Assembly (NCBI RefSeq): GCF_003050785.1
Contig: NZ_QAOH01000008.1
Span: 62,001-126,000 of the forward strand
DNA length: 64,000 nucleotides
DNA from: Celeribacter persicus
GTDB taxonomy: Bacteria; Pseudomonadota; Alphaproteobacteria; Rhodobacterales; Rhodobacteraceae
Direction: 5' to 3'
Part shown: piece by piece, positions 41,354 to 50,004 of the stretch
How the letters are laid out: every line of letters begins with the position of its first letter
Numbering within the stretch: the stretch's first letter is position 1
Notes under the pieces: generated by a model
What the model was told of the DNA's origin: nothing
The model's input: the letters and a program-made list of their open reading frames with translations, nothing else
The model's database searches: none
Position numbers and translations under genes: made by a program

Positions 41354-44300
41354 TTATCCACCGATCTCAAGCGTGACTGCGCGACCGTTTTTCACATAGG
41401 TGAGGTTGTCGGAGCCGATGGATTGCACACGCCCGCCATCGAGCTTGTCGCCCACCTTCACCTTGGCGAACCGTCCCGAAGGCAGACGCACCAGCGCGCG
41501 GCGATCCGAGCTCGATCCGTAAACTCCCATCAGGTTCAGTTTGCGCAGGTTGATCGCGTTGCTGACCGTTGCGGCGCGGGCGACATTGGCGGGACCAGCC
41601 TGGGGAATGGAGGTTGCGGGCACCTGGGCGGTGACCTTCTCCGCCGTGGAACTACGGGGCGTAGCGGCATCGGCAGCGGCCGCAGCGGCAGCTTCGGCGG
41701 CGCGGGCTGCGGCCGCGAGCTTGTCGAAATTCTGGGGCCGGGCTTTCGGAAGCAGCGAGGCTGTGACCACGGGCGCGGTACGCGCCGCTTCGTTTTCGCC
41801 TGAGGCGCGTGCATCTTCCTGAGCGATTTCCTGAGCCGAGGCGGGGCGCAGATGCGGCGCGATCCGTCCCAGCTCCGCACGGGTCAGACCGCCGAGATTG
41901 GCCTTCTCATTGTTCTCGACCAAGGTTTCGGGGCGCAGTCTGGGGCGGAACTCCGCCAGAGCCTGCCGGACCGGATCGTTTTCGTTTGCCAAAGGCGGGG
42001 CAAGCGCGGCTTCCACCGCCTCATTCACAGCACTGCCGGGGCGCGGTTTCGGCGTGGATGCCGGGCGACCGGCGTAGACCACGATGCCGTCCGGTGTCAC
42101 CGTGCCTTCGGGTGTGGCGCGGATGAAGCCGTCTTCGTCGTAATTGTAGCGCGTGCCCGGCGGTGCCGGAGGCAGGGCGGCGCGCGGTGCCGCCTCGCCG
42201 ATATGGCGGGCGGCTTCGGGCAGGGCCACGGCATCCTGAGAGGCAATGTCATGGTCGATGGAGGCGGTGTAGAGCGCGGAGAGATCGTCCTCGGCGCTGT
42301 CGCCTGTATCGGCTTCGGGGGCAAGAGGCCAGATGCCGGTCGCCGCATAACGGGCGACAAGGGCCTCCCGGTCGAGAGTGTCGTCCACGATGGTTTCCGC
42401 AGGCGGCGCGGGCACGGTGGCCTGTTCCAGAAGCTCAGGCGTCAACTCGGGTTCTTCTTCGTCCGCCGACACTTCCGTCATGCCGTCTGTCTGTGCCAGA
42501 TCGGTTTCCCCGGCACTGTCCGCCGTGTTGTCCTGAGCGGGGGCGTCGCCGGGCAGAACAGTGCTGGTCTGGGACGTGGAACTGGTTTGTTGCGGCTCAT
42601 CTTCGGGCAAAAGACCTGCGATCAGCCCGACCAGAAGCAGAAGGGCGACCAGAGCCCCGGTCAGCATCAGACCAAGATGGCGCGGCTTGTTGCGGATCTC
42701 GCGGTTGCGGCGACGCGCACCGAAAACGGTCAGCGCCTCCGCCTCGTTCTGGGTGTTTTCCACCCGGTCGAGACCTGCGGCGCGATCCGACAGCGGGGCA
42801 ATGTCATCGCCTGCGGTGATCGCGACCCTGGGAAGGGGGGCTGTTCCGATGTCGGCGGGAGGCGTGGCCTTACGGGCTGTCTGAGCCGTTCTTTTCGCTG
42901 ATGCCTTCGGCGCAAGCGCCGAGAGAGATTTCAGAGCACCGAACGCGGCTGTGCTACGAGGGGGCGTCGTCGGTTGCTCGACCACAGGCTCGACCGGTTT
43001 GTGCGCCGTTACTGGGGGCACCGGGGCTGGCATCGGCGGCGGTTCGGGTAGCGGATCGGTCTTGCCCGGACGCGGTGCCTTCAGTTTCGGTTCTTTCGAC
43101 TCGTCAACCGGCACCTCGCCGGAGGTCACTGCGACATGGGGATGTTCGACGATCTTTTGCGCCGGTGTGTTTTCCGGATCGGGGGCCTGTGTCTCGGTGG
43201 TTTTTTGCGGTGCGTCTTGTTGCGGGACCTCGGCTGCCTTGCTGGCCGGGCCAAGCGGTTTGCTCGTCGCGCCTTTCGCCGGGACCGAAGACAGAGACGC
43301 TAGGACGCGCGAGGGTCGAGCCAGAAGGCGTGGTGCCCTGGGCTCGCTCGGGGACTCGGCCGCCTTACCCTCGCTTTCGCGACGGCTTTGGAAAGGTGTC
43401 GCGTTTGCCGTATTTTCGGTGCCGAGCGTTTCGGCCTTTTCATCCGACCTGCTGTCTTCCGACGGGAAGCCCGTCGCACGCGGCGACGGCGTGTCTTCGA
43501 GGGTTTCCGGGGAAGTGTTTTCCGGGGCGTCGGTTTTGGCGTCGGTTTCCGGGCGCACCGCCACGCGGACAGGTTCCGGCAGCGGGGGGATGCCGGATAG
43601 CAAATCTCGTTGTTTCGGGGGCTGTGTGTCCTCTGCCTCGGGTGCGCTTGCGTCAGTGGGGAACACCGGTTCGGGAAGGCTCTTGACCGTTTCGGTGGTC
43701 TCGGTTTGGGGGTCTGTTTCCATCTCCGAGGCGCTGTCCTCCGCGAAGAGCTGAGGCGCCTCGGGGGCCACGCCGGCAGGCGTCAGGAGCTCCGGCAAGC
43801 TCAGAGGTTCGGGCGGCAGGATAGGGCGCTGCGGCAGGATGCGCATTGCTTCGCGGTCCGGCTGAACGGCGGTGTCCGGTCCGATCAGCGCATCGGCACT
43901 GCGCGCACGTCCGAAAAACGGCTCCCCCTCGAAATCGCCCGCCTCCGGCATGGCAACGAAAGATATCGGGTTGAAGCGGTGTTCCGTTGCAAAATTCTCG
44001 GCCTCATCGAGCGTCTCGCGGGCAAGTACGGCGATCTGCAGGGTCTTGCCCGTCACGGTGCTGTCCCAGACCAGTTGGTCGAGCGCATAGGGCGTGGCCC
44101 CGTCAAGCGCCGTGCGGATTGCGGTATCGCGGGCCTGTGGCCCGGGATCGGGCAGCGCGCGATAGAGAATCTGGCTGTTGGGGATCAGCAGCTTGGTGGC
44201 GAGGCCTGCCGTGGAAACAGAGGTCGCCCGCTTGCGCAACTCGGCCAGTTCCGCCGCCATGTCGGGCGCATCGAGCGCCACCTCTCCCATGACCAGCCAT

Positions 44301-44368
44301 CCGCTTGATGTGCGGTGCAAAAGCGTAATGCCGTCATGGCTGAGATTCAGGGCAAAATTCGGTTTCAT
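41354..44368 (-). CDS. Bitopic protein with PilM/GspL-like N-terminus and PilP/GspC-like C-terminus
   Basis: A 1004-residue protein. Residues 1-150 resemble the actin-like fold of PilM/GspL (MKPNFALNLSHDGITLLHR, LDGATPYALDQLVWDSTV, IAVLARETLDEAENFA). A long, low-complexity Pro/Glu/Thr-rich stretch follows (about 165-560), then one membrane helix (LMLTGALVALLLLVGLIAGLL, about 565-585), another Pro/Ala/Glu-rich part, and a C-terminal domain (about 945-1004: VYGSSSDRRALVRLPSGRFAKVKVGDKLDGGRVQSIG) with the pattern of PilP/GspC periplasmic domains. It would span cytosol, inner membrane and periplasm. No pilus or secretion genes are adjacent. Domain links are from pattern, so moderately sure; function unknown. 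Confidence 0.8.
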   Translation of the reverse strand: MKPNFALNLSHDGITLLHRTSSGWLVMGEVALDAPDMAAELAELRKRATSVSTAGLATKLLIPNSQILYRALPDPGPQARDTAIRTALDGATPYALDQLVWDSTVTGKTLQIAVLARETLDEAENFATEHRFNPISFVAMPEAGDFEGEPFFGRARSADALIGPDTAVQPDREAMRILPQRPILPPEPLSLPELLTPAGVAPEAPQLFAEDSASEMETDPQTETTETVKSLPEPVFPTDASAPEAEDTQPPKQRDLLSGIPPLPEPVRVAVRPETDAKTDAPENTSPETLEDTPSPRATGFPSEDSRSDEKAETLGTENTANATPFQSRRESEGKAAESPSEPRAPRLLARPSRVLASLSSVPAKGATSKPLGPASKAAEVPQQDAPQKTTETQAPDPENTPAQKIVEHPHVAVTSGEVPVDESKEPKLKAPRPGKTDPLPEPPPMPAPVPPVTAHKPVEPVVEQPTTPPRSTAAFGALKSLSALAPKASAKRTAQTARKATPPADIGTAPLPRVAITAGDDIAPLSDRAAGLDRVENTQNEAEALTVFGARRRNREIRNKPRHLGLMLTGALVALLLLVGLIAGLLPEDEPQQTSSTSQTSTVLPGDAPAQDNTADSAGETDLAQTDGMTEVSADEEEPELTPELLEQATVPAPPAETIVDDTLDREALVARYAATGIWPLAPEADTGDSAEDDLSALYTASIDHDIASQDAVALPEAARHIGEAAPRAALPPAPPGTRYNYDEDGFIRATPEGTVTPDGIVVYAGRPASTPKPRPGSAVNEAVEAALAPPLANENDPVRQALAEFRPRLRPETLVENNEKANLGGLTRAELGRIAPHLRPASAQEIAQEDARASGENEAARTAPVVTASLLPKARPQNFDKLAAAARAAEAAAAAAADAATPRSSTAEKVTAQVPATSIPQAGPANVARAATVSNAINLRKLNLMGVYGSSSDRRALVRLPSGRFAKVKVGDKLDGGRVQSIGSDNLTYVKNGRAVTLEIGG

Positions 44369-44492
44369 TTCCGTGTGCTGGCTCGACTGGTCCCGGGGTC
44401 ACGGCGCACCCTAACGCAGCTTGCCGGGCATGCAAAGGGAAACCCGGTCACGGCAGGTGCAGAGGCGCTCCGTCTGGCGAAACCTTGCCGGG

Positions 44493-45497
44493 TCAGCGCA
44501 TCCACAACCCGGCTTTCTTGATCTGATTGCGGATCATCTGTTCGCGGCGGGGCAGATTTTCGCGATCGAACATGGCGCGGATTTTCTCGCCCTTCGGCTG
44601 ATAGACGAGGCGCTTGATCGGCTCGTATTCCTTGAGCACCTTCTTGATCCAGTTGGGATGGGTCACCTCGCGCAGGACCTCGACCACGCGATCGTCTTCC
44701 CGCGCGAACAGCAGCGGGAAGGTGCGGTAATGACAGGAAATCGCCCCGTCGAGCGTGTCCTCGGGCAGCGTCCGCCGCGCGCCGCCGAAGGAATGGATCA
44801 CCAGCGGCAGGGCAACCTGATCGAGCCAGGGATCGAAGACCTGAAGGCTCGCGGCCTCGGGCGGGTTGTCGCGGATTTCCAGAGCGTAATCGAGAAACCG
44901 CTGACCGAATTTGCGCGGGCACTCATAGAAAAAGAACCCGGCATTGAAATAGAGATAGCGCTTCCAGTATTCGTCCGGCTGATCGAGATCGAGCGAGCTT
45001 TCGAAATCGAGTTCGAAGAGGTCGTAGAGCGATTTCCAGATTTCGGTATAGCCCGGCCCGTAAAGTTCGATCTGCGGCCATGTGCCCTCGACCTTGAGCG
45101 AGGCGCAGGGGCGGGAGAAATCGAAGGGCACCGATGAGAGCGGCCCGGTGATCAGCGTGTCGCTGTCGAAGAACACGAACGGCTCGCCCTCGGGCAGCGC
45201 CAGAAGCGCTTCGATCTTGTTGCCATAAGGGTAGATCTGCCCGAAATGCCGGCTCTCGAAGGGCAGTATCTCCGCGTCGAGCCGTTTGAACGCGTCCAGA
45301 AGATCGGCCTGTTTCATCCGGGGATCGTCGGCCCATTTTTCGCCCGGTTGCGGCTCTGCGATGAAGAGCTTGCCTTTGAAACCGGGGTCCATTGCTCTGA
45401 GCGAGGCCGCGAACAACAGCGCCTCATACATCAGCCGACCGTCCTGACCGATAACGACAACGTTGAACGATGTGGGGTTTTGGGGCTTACTGGGCAT
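44493..45497 (-). CDS. GT-A-like glycosyltransferase
   Basis: A 334-residue soluble protein. The N-terminal part (FNVVVIGQDGRLMYEALLFAASLRAM) and PEGEPFVFFDSDTLITGPL, with a D-x-D metal/nucleotide-sugar motif, mark a GT-A fold like GT8/GT-2 relatives; YFNAGFFFYECPRKFGQRF and HSFGGARRTLPEDTLDG follow. It probably transfers a sugar from a nucleotide donor; acceptor unknown. Start 45497 is chosen; ATG 45524 is in frame 9 codons earlier and both ribosome binding sites are poor. It is oriented like the large bitopic gene downstream. Confidence 0.8.
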   Translation of the reverse strand: MPSKPQNPTSFNVVVIGQDGRLMYEALLFAASLRAMDPGFKGKLFIAEPQPGEKWADDPRMKQADLLDAFKRLDAEILPFESRHFGQIYPYGNKIEALLALPEGEPFVFFDSDTLITGPLSSVPFDFSRPCASLKVEGTWPQIELYGPGYTEIWKSLYDLFELDFESSLDLDQPDEYWKRYLYFNAGFFFYECPRKFGQRFLDYALEIRDNPPEAASLQVFDPWLDQVALPLVIHSFGGARRTLPEDTLDGAISCHYRTFPLLFAREDDRVVEVLREVTHPNWIKKVLKEYEPIKRLVYQPKGEKIRAMFDRENLPRREQMIRNQIKKAGLWMR

Positions 45498-45605
45498 GGA
45501 AGAACTCTGATCGGGACAGCACATTGGAACACCTGCGGGAGACTATAGGGCGGATCACTATTGATCAAAAGGTGCTAATTCCCTCGAAGTAAAAGGATTG
45601 TTTCC

Positions 45606-46031
45606 ATGTTGCCAGTAAGGAGCACGGTTTCGGGCGTTTTGGCTCTTTGCGCGCTCGCGCAGGGCGCTTTCGCGGAGAATTTCACCACCGCCGCAGAGGT
45701 CAGGCCGATCCTGCAAGCGACCAGAGCGCAATGGTTGGCGGTGCGCAACTATGATGGCAAGGACCTGTTGTATTTCACCAATCTGCTGAGCTGGCGCTGC
45801 GGGCTGACGGAGATTTTCTATTCGGTCAACGGCGCGGAGATGGTCTCTTTCGCGATGGAGCCCTGCTATCTCGACACGGCCCAGCCCAATACGCTCAAGG
45901 CGGAAACACTCGACGCAATTCTGGTCAGTTTCCCGCCCGGCACGGTCGAGACCGTCGATCTCAATGTGATCTTCGACGACGGCACAGCGGAACAGGCGCA
46001 TTACGAGCGGGCGGCGATTGAGATTCAGTGA
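45606..46031 (+). CDS. Exported hypothetical protein
   Basis: A 141-residue protein with a signal peptide (VSGVLALCALAQGAFA, cleaved before ENF near residue 24). The mature part begins TTAAEVRPILQATRAQWLAVRNYDGKDLLYFTNLLSWRCGL and has two cysteines (WRCGLTE, MEPCYLD) that may pair. I recall this shape in Rhodobacteraceae exported proteins without a named family. The stop overlaps a GTG start of the next gene (46028-46031). Confidence 0.75.
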   Translation: MLPVRSTVSGVLALCALAQGAFAENFTTAAEVRPILQATRAQWLAVRNYDGKDLLYFTNLLSWRCGLTEIFYSVNGAEMVSFAMEPCYLDTAQPNTLKAETLDAILVSFPPGTVETVDLNVIFDDGTAEQAHYERAAIEIQ

Positions 46032-46450
46032 GCACAGGTGCGCAATACAAGCAGCGTATGAGAAAACAGTATCACACACGCACTGTTGGCGATGAGCGTC
46101 ACACATGGGATGTGCATCGTCTGCTCCGCCTTGCCAGAGGGCGCCAGACGGAGACGATACCGCTCTCCGCGATCACTGAACTTGACGCGCTTTGGTGGTA
46201 TCGGGAGGTGGACGATCTTCCGACTCCTCGCTCCATTGCGCATCACATACGACTTATGCAGGAGGCCGATCTGCGCTGGCCGATCCTGCTCTGCGCGGAC
46301 GGACGGCTGATGGATGGCATGCATCGCGTGCTCAAGGCTCTGGTCGAGGGGCACAGGGAGATTCAGGCCGTGCGCTTTGATCCGACACCAGAGCCCGATT
46401 TTGTGAACGCCGATGTCGATGCGCTGCCATATCCCGATGAGGAGATTTGA
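46028..46450 (+). CDS. ParB-like (Spo0J-type) domain protein
   Basis: A 140-residue cytosolic protein containing IPLSAITELDALWW and WPILLCADGRLMDGMHRVLKALVEG, which match the ParB N-terminal core (L-x-x-I, then D-G-x-H-R; about 40-105). Single-domain ParB-like proteins are often of unknown role, some as CTP- or nucleic-acid-binding enzymes. The GTG at 46028 overlaps the upstream stop; ATG 46058 is an alternative that keeps the domain. There is no partitioning gene nearby. Confidence 0.75.
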   Translation: MSTGAQYKQRMRKQYHTRTVGDERHTWDVHRLLRLARGRQTETIPLSAITELDALWWYREVDDLPTPRSIAHHIRLMQEADLRWPILLCADGRLMDGMHRVLKALVEGHREIQAVRFDPTPEPDFVNADVDALPYPDEEI

Positions 46451-46465
46451 CCGTTCGCGTCAATC

Positions 46466-47200
46466 TCAGCGGAAAATCTCTTCCATGAAAGCCACCATCG
46501 CGCGCCAGCTTCGGGCCGTGGCCTTGGCGTCGAAGCCGAAGCCCGGTTGTGCGCCCGGTGTGGCCGCAGGATTTGTGAATGCGTGCCCGGTGTGACCATA
46601 GGCATGCACCTGCCAGCGCGCGCCGCGCTCGGTCATTTCCTGCCCGAAGGCCAGCACACTTTCCGGTTTTGCCAGCGGATCGTCCCAACCGTGCAGCACG
46701 AGTACCTCTGCGGGGATTTTCACATCCGGCGCGCTTGCGGCGCGGTCGAGAATGCCGTGGAAGGACACGACGCCGCCGATCTCGACGCCCTCGCGCGCCA
46801 GATCGAGCACGGCCTTGCCGCCAAAGCAATAGCCGATCGCGGCGGTGCGTTCGGCATCCACGAGTTCCTGCGCCTTCAGCGCCTCAAGCGCCACAACCAT
46901 ACGCGCGGCGAGCATCGCGCGCTCCGCGTCCAGTCGGTCCTTGGCGGCATGGGCCTCTGCCGGATCGGTGGTGGTCCAGCCCTGACCGTAATAGTCGATG
47001 GCGAAGCCGACATACCCCAGAGCGGCAAGCTCCTGCGCGCGCTGTTCCTCGAATTGCGCACGACCGCGAAACGCCGGGGCGACAAGCACGCCGGGCCGCG
47101 GGCCCTCAATGGCGGCGTCCCAGTGCAGCGTGCCGATGAACGGGCCACCGATGTCGCCTTTGCCGCCATCATAGCGAATTTCCATGCTGCGCAGATCCAT
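46466..47200 (-). CDS. Dienelactone hydrolase family protein
   Basis: A 244-residue alpha/beta-hydrolase of the DLH family. The nucleophile is a cysteine in AAIGYCFGGKAVLDLA (G-x-C-x-G, about 126-141); the acid is in VLHGWDDPLAKPE and the histidine in HAYGHTGHAFTNP. DLHs open lactone rings in aromatic degradation, but many genomic members have unknown substrates. It has no catabolic neighbours. It converges with the ParB-like gene. Confidence 0.92.
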   Translation of the reverse strand: MDLRSMEIRYDGGKGDIGGPFIGTLHWDAAIEGPRPGVLVAPAFRGRAQFEEQRAQELAALGYVGFAIDYYGQGWTTTDPAEAHAAKDRLDAERAMLAARMVVALEALKAQELVDAERTAAIGYCFGGKAVLDLAREGVEIGGVVSFHGILDRAASAPDVKIPAEVLVLHGWDDPLAKPESVLAFGQEMTERGARWQVHAYGHTGHAFTNPAATPGAQPGFGFDAKATARSWRAMVAFMEEIFR

Positions 47201-47253
47201 GCCCGTTCCTTCCCTGTGGTGTCACGCGCAGTCTGAGGGTTTTCGTTGCGGTT

Positions 47254-47535
47254 TCAAGCTTCTTCACGAACTGGCGCAGGGGCTGTGTGCATGGCCCCGT
47301 CCGGATCGCTGACGGGATCGGCGGCGGTGTCGAGCGACAGCGCATGGATCAGTCGCCCATCTGGCAGACGCAGCGTTTCGCAATCGGGCGCGCTGTCGAT
47401 CCAGTTCGCGCCGGGGGTAAACCCCTTGAGAGCAAGAGACATGCCGCGGCGCGAAAGCGTGGCCCCGAGATGTTCAATCGCATGGGCGAAACTGTCGCAT
47501 CGTGTCTCGAAAACAAACTGCCGCCGCATGGGCAC
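47254..47535 (-). CDS. Hypothetical protein
   Basis: A 93-residue soluble protein (MPMRRQFVFETRCDSFAHAIEHLGATL..., ending TAPAPVREEA) without a recognised family. Composition and codon use match neighbouring genes and it is oriented like the DLH gene 54 nt downstream. The N-terminal 70 residues look globular, the end is disordered. Real but uncharacterised, with some doubt. Confidence 0.5.
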   Translation of the reverse strand: MPMRRQFVFETRCDSFAHAIEHLGATLSRRGMSLALKGFTPGANWIDSAPDCETLRLPDGRLIHALSLDTAADPVSDPDGAMHTAPAPVREEA

Positions 47536-47879
47536 CCGGCGCTTGCGGAGCGGGTCAGGCGCTTACTGGTAAACAAATTGGGGGTAGCCGGCCTCCTGAG
47601 GTTCTCACGCTGGTCTTGTCGTCACCCGCAGAGAGCGTTCTGGACGACTTGGCAGGCGAGGGGCTGGCCGATATCGGCCTTTACGCCGTGGCCTGCCTCT
47701 GTCTGCCCCTGTGGGTACTGCCGCCGATCTTCGACCGACCGTCGCGGATCTGTGCAAGCACCCGTGACGACACCCCATTGCGACGGCGCGGCGTGAACTG
47801 CGGTCACGCCCCTTCGCATAGGCGCGACATGGACCGCGCCGAACTTGGCCGCGTCTTCGGGCGCGGCCATTTTTCGTAT
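47536..47879. other. Gene-poor region with a plus-strand terminator
   Basis: About 340 nt with no credible gene. An 82-codon minus-strand frame (47622-47870) lacks a ribosome binding site and family similarity. GGCCGCG-TCTTCGGG-CGCGGCC followed by TTTTT (47847-47874) is a strong intrinsic terminator on the plus strand, although no plus-strand gene precedes it; a small RNA or a lost gene could explain this. Confidence 0.45.
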
Positions 47880-48641
47880 CTACCGGAAGATTTCGCCGGT
47901 ATTTGCGTTCAAATACAGGCGGTTGGCGACCGTCGCACCGCCGCAATAGGTGAAGTAAATGGGTTGGTTGCGATGGTTGGAAGACTTCACCCAGCCGCCT
48001 ATGTCGCGGAAGTCGCGTTCGGTGCATCGGCGTTGAGCGATCAGCAATTGGGCCGCTTCTGCGAACGCGGTTCGGTACCGCGCGAAGTCGTCGGACCCGG
48101 CTACCAATTCTTCAATTCCCGAAGCATCCGCAGCTGGATCGGGCGGGCGGGTTTCGGATAGGTATTCCATCGAAACCCATTCGGCGAACTGCCCGTCAGC
48201 AATGCCGTTTGCATCGTCGCACGCGGCGTTCCCTGTATCGACGTATTCGCTTCGGCCACCGACGCACGACGCGTCGTAGGGCTGCGTGACCCGCGCCCAA
48301 CCGTCGTGTTCTTCATGCACGGTCACACCTTCGCGGAAGAACAATCGCCCAACGACACCGCAGCTTTCCGACGGGCATGTGCGACGGTTCAAGCGTTCGG
48401 AAGCAACCCAAAGCCGTTCGTCACCTTCCGGCGCAGCCCATGGGCGCTCATTCACTTCCGGCATGGCAGTTTTCGCAGTTTCCGGCGATGGCCCGGTCAC
48501 GCCGATAAGAACGAAGCAACCGACGAAAGACGCCAAAGCAACCCAACGGCTCTTGAACGGCTTGAAAGGGTAGATCACCCCCGCCAAAGATACGATTGAC
48601 GCGAGCGCCAACACTAAAACAACCACAGAATTCCCGCCCAA
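47880..48641 (-). CDS. Membrane-anchored SH3-like hypothetical protein
   Basis: A 253-residue protein with two N-terminal membrane segments (VVVLVLALASIVSLAGVIY and WVALASFVGCFVLIGVTG, about 6-50) and an extracytoplasmic part containing an SH3-like stretch (LWVASERLNRRTCPSESCGVVGRLFFREGVTVHEEHDGWARV), as in bacterial SH3_3 domains, and several cysteines. Codon use and base mix differ somewhat from the surroundings and it lies between a gene-poor stretch and a palindromic element next to a tRNA, so lateral arrival is possible. Function unknown. Confidence 0.7.
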   Translation of the reverse strand: MGGNSVVVLVLALASIVSLAGVIYPFKPFKSRWVALASFVGCFVLIGVTGPSPETAKTAMPEVNERPWAAPEGDERLWVASERLNRRTCPSESCGVVGRLFFREGVTVHEEHDGWARVTQPYDASCVGGRSEYVDTGNAACDDANGIADGQFAEWVSMEYLSETRPPDPAADASGIEELVAGSDDFARYRTAFAEAAQLLIAQRRCTERDFRDIGGWVKSSNHRNQPIYFTYCGGATVANRLYLNANTGEIFR

Positions 48642-48674
48642 GCTCTTATCCTCTATAGTGATTCAATGCTGTGA

Positions 48675-48808
48675 CCCTAACGCGGATAACGTGTTTGCTT
48701 GGCGTTTTACGGGCGAAGCTGGAAGGCACCCGACTTTGCGGAGTGCGACGAGAGATCACGCTTTCGTGAGCGTTCGTCGTGCCGATGCAGGGAACTGACG
48801 CGTTAGGC
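48675..48808. repeat. Large imperfect inverted repeat, attC-like
   Basis: CCCTAACGCG (48675-48684) faces CGCGTTAGGC (48799-48808) across 134 nt, with inner hairpins (TCACG-CTTT-CGTGA, CGACGA/TCGTCG). The outer pair resembles integron attC ends (R'' RYYYAAC, R' GTTRRRY): GTTAGGC fits, CCCTAAC misses one position. Its length is within the attC range. No integrase gene is in the window and the neighbouring gene faces the wrong way for a cassette, so this is only a resemblance. Confidence 0.35.
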
Positions 48809-48863
48809 GGCGATTAGACAACGCAGCCTTCCCGCCAAAATATCCAATGAAATCAAAGATAAG

Positions 48864-48947
48864 TGGTGGGCGACCCTGGAATCGAACCAGGCATGAGTCT
48901 CCTCGGCGGAGTTACAGTCCGCTGCCGCACCTTGCAGCCCGTCGCCC
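48864..48947 (-). tRNA. tRNA-Tyr (GTA)
   Basis: On the minus strand: acceptor GGGCGAC/GTCGCCC, anticodon arm GCGGA-CTGTAAC-TCCGC (anticodon GTA), long variable arm with GAG-GAGA-CTC, T-arm CCTGG-TTCGATT-CCAGG, discriminator A and encoded CCA. The long variable arm is normal for tRNA-Tyr. Position 8, nearly always T, reads G here, and the D stem is weak. rlmB follows on the other strand. Confidence 0.9.
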
Positions 48948-49102
48948 ACTTTCACGCTGATCCGCGATTATTCACCGACCGTTTGCGTTCGTGTGGGCGG
49001 TGGATACAAGTGTGGTCGGGGGGCGTCAACAGGAAAATTGCTTGTGCTCGGAGATTGCGCGCGGCAGGAAGGGGAAACACGTCAAAGCGGGACATCAGAG
49101 CC

Positions 49103-49903
49103 ATGAAAAAACCCAAATGGGTCGTCGAGAAAGAGCAAGCCAAACGCAAGGCGGCGCAGGAAACCGTCTGGCTTTTCGGATTGCATGCGGTGCGCGATGC
49201 GCTTGCGAACCCGGCCCGCGAAAAGCTGCGGCTTCTGGTGACGAAAAACGCGATGGCCAAGCTCGAAGCGGAGATTGCGGCCTCTGGTATCACCCCCGAG
49301 GAGATCGACCCGCGCAAATTCCACGATCCGCGCAACCACGGCGTGCCGGTCGATCCGGCCTCGGTCCATCAGGGTGCGCTCCTTGAGGTGAAACCTTTGA
49401 GTTGGGGTTCAGTCGAGGAAGTCTGCCTCGCGGCGGGCGAGGGTGCGCCGACGGTGGTTCTGCTCGATCAGGTGACCGATCCGCATAACGTGGGGGCGAT
49501 TTTGCGCTCCGCCGAGGTGTTCGGCGCCGAAGCCGTCATCGCCACCGCACGCCACGCCGCCCCCGAGACCGGGGCGCTCGCGAAAACCGCCTCCGGCGCG
49601 CTGGAGCGGCAGCCCTACCTGCGGGTGCGCAATCTCTCGGAGACGATCGTCAAACTTCAGGAACTGGGGTTCACCTGTCTCGGTCTCGATGGCGAGGCGG
49701 AGGTGACGATTGATGCGGCGCTGGGCGATCTTAAGGGGCGTCCCGTGGCATTGGTGATGGGGGCCGAAGGGCCGGGGCTGCGGCAGAAAACCCGTGAAAC
49801 CGTGGACGGGCTGGTGAAAATCCCCTTCGCGCGGGATTTCGGGTCGCTCAACGTCTCGAACGCCGCTGCTGTGGCGCTTTATGCCGCGTCCATGCGGGGC
49901 TGA
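49103..49903 (+). CDS. rlmB: 23S rRNA 2'-O-methyltransferase RlmB (TrmH family)
   Basis: A 266-residue SPOUT methyltransferase. An N-terminal substrate-binding domain (VWLFGLHAVRDALANPAREKLRLLV, about 21-45) precedes the catalytic knot: VVLLDQVTDPHNVGAILRSAEVFGAEAVI (about 117-145; N-x-G-A-x-x-R), GRPVALVMGAEGPGLRQKTRE and LVKIPFARDFGSLNVSNAAAVALY. RlmB methylates G2251 of 23S rRNA. ATG 49103 is chosen as it opens a lysine-rich tail (MKKPKW) before the conserved domain; upstream codons run through the tRNA. It is monocistronic. Confidence 0.94.
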   Translation: MKKPKWVVEKEQAKRKAAQETVWLFGLHAVRDALANPAREKLRLLVTKNAMAKLEAEIAASGITPEEIDPRKFHDPRNHGVPVDPASVHQGALLEVKPLSWGSVEEVCLAAGEGAPTVVLLDQVTDPHNVGAILRSAEVFGAEAVIATARHAAPETGALAKTASGALERQPYLRVRNLSETIVKLQELGFTCLGLDGEAEVTIDAALGDLKGRPVALVMGAEGPGLRQKTRETVDGLVKIPFARDFGSLNVSNAAAVALYAASMRG

Positions 49904-49925
49904 AACACCGGGGAAAGCGCCCTGA

Positions 49926-49954
49926 GTTCACCATCGAGTTCACTCTGTGTTCAC
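49926..49954. promoter_or_regulatory. Three helically phased GTTCAC repeats
   Basis: GTTCAC occurs at 49926-49931, 49938-49943 and 49949-49954, spaced 12 and 11 bp, i.e. on one face of the helix. Such direct repeats are typical of response-regulator boxes (for example PhoB-like proteins). They precede the small-RNA candidate at 50005. The regulator is unknown. Confidence 0.4.
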
Positions 49955-50004
49955 GTTTTTCTTACATGCTCTTCCATGTCGGGAACGACCACCTATTTGA
50001 TATG

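Noticed and set aside
45540-45570. FNR-like site near TTGATCAAAAGG
   Set aside because: TTGATC is followed directly by AAAA, without the TTGAT-N4-ATCAA spacing.
47622-47870. 82-codon minus-strand frame
   Set aside because: Starts inside a terminator hairpin, no ribosome binding site, no recognisable family.
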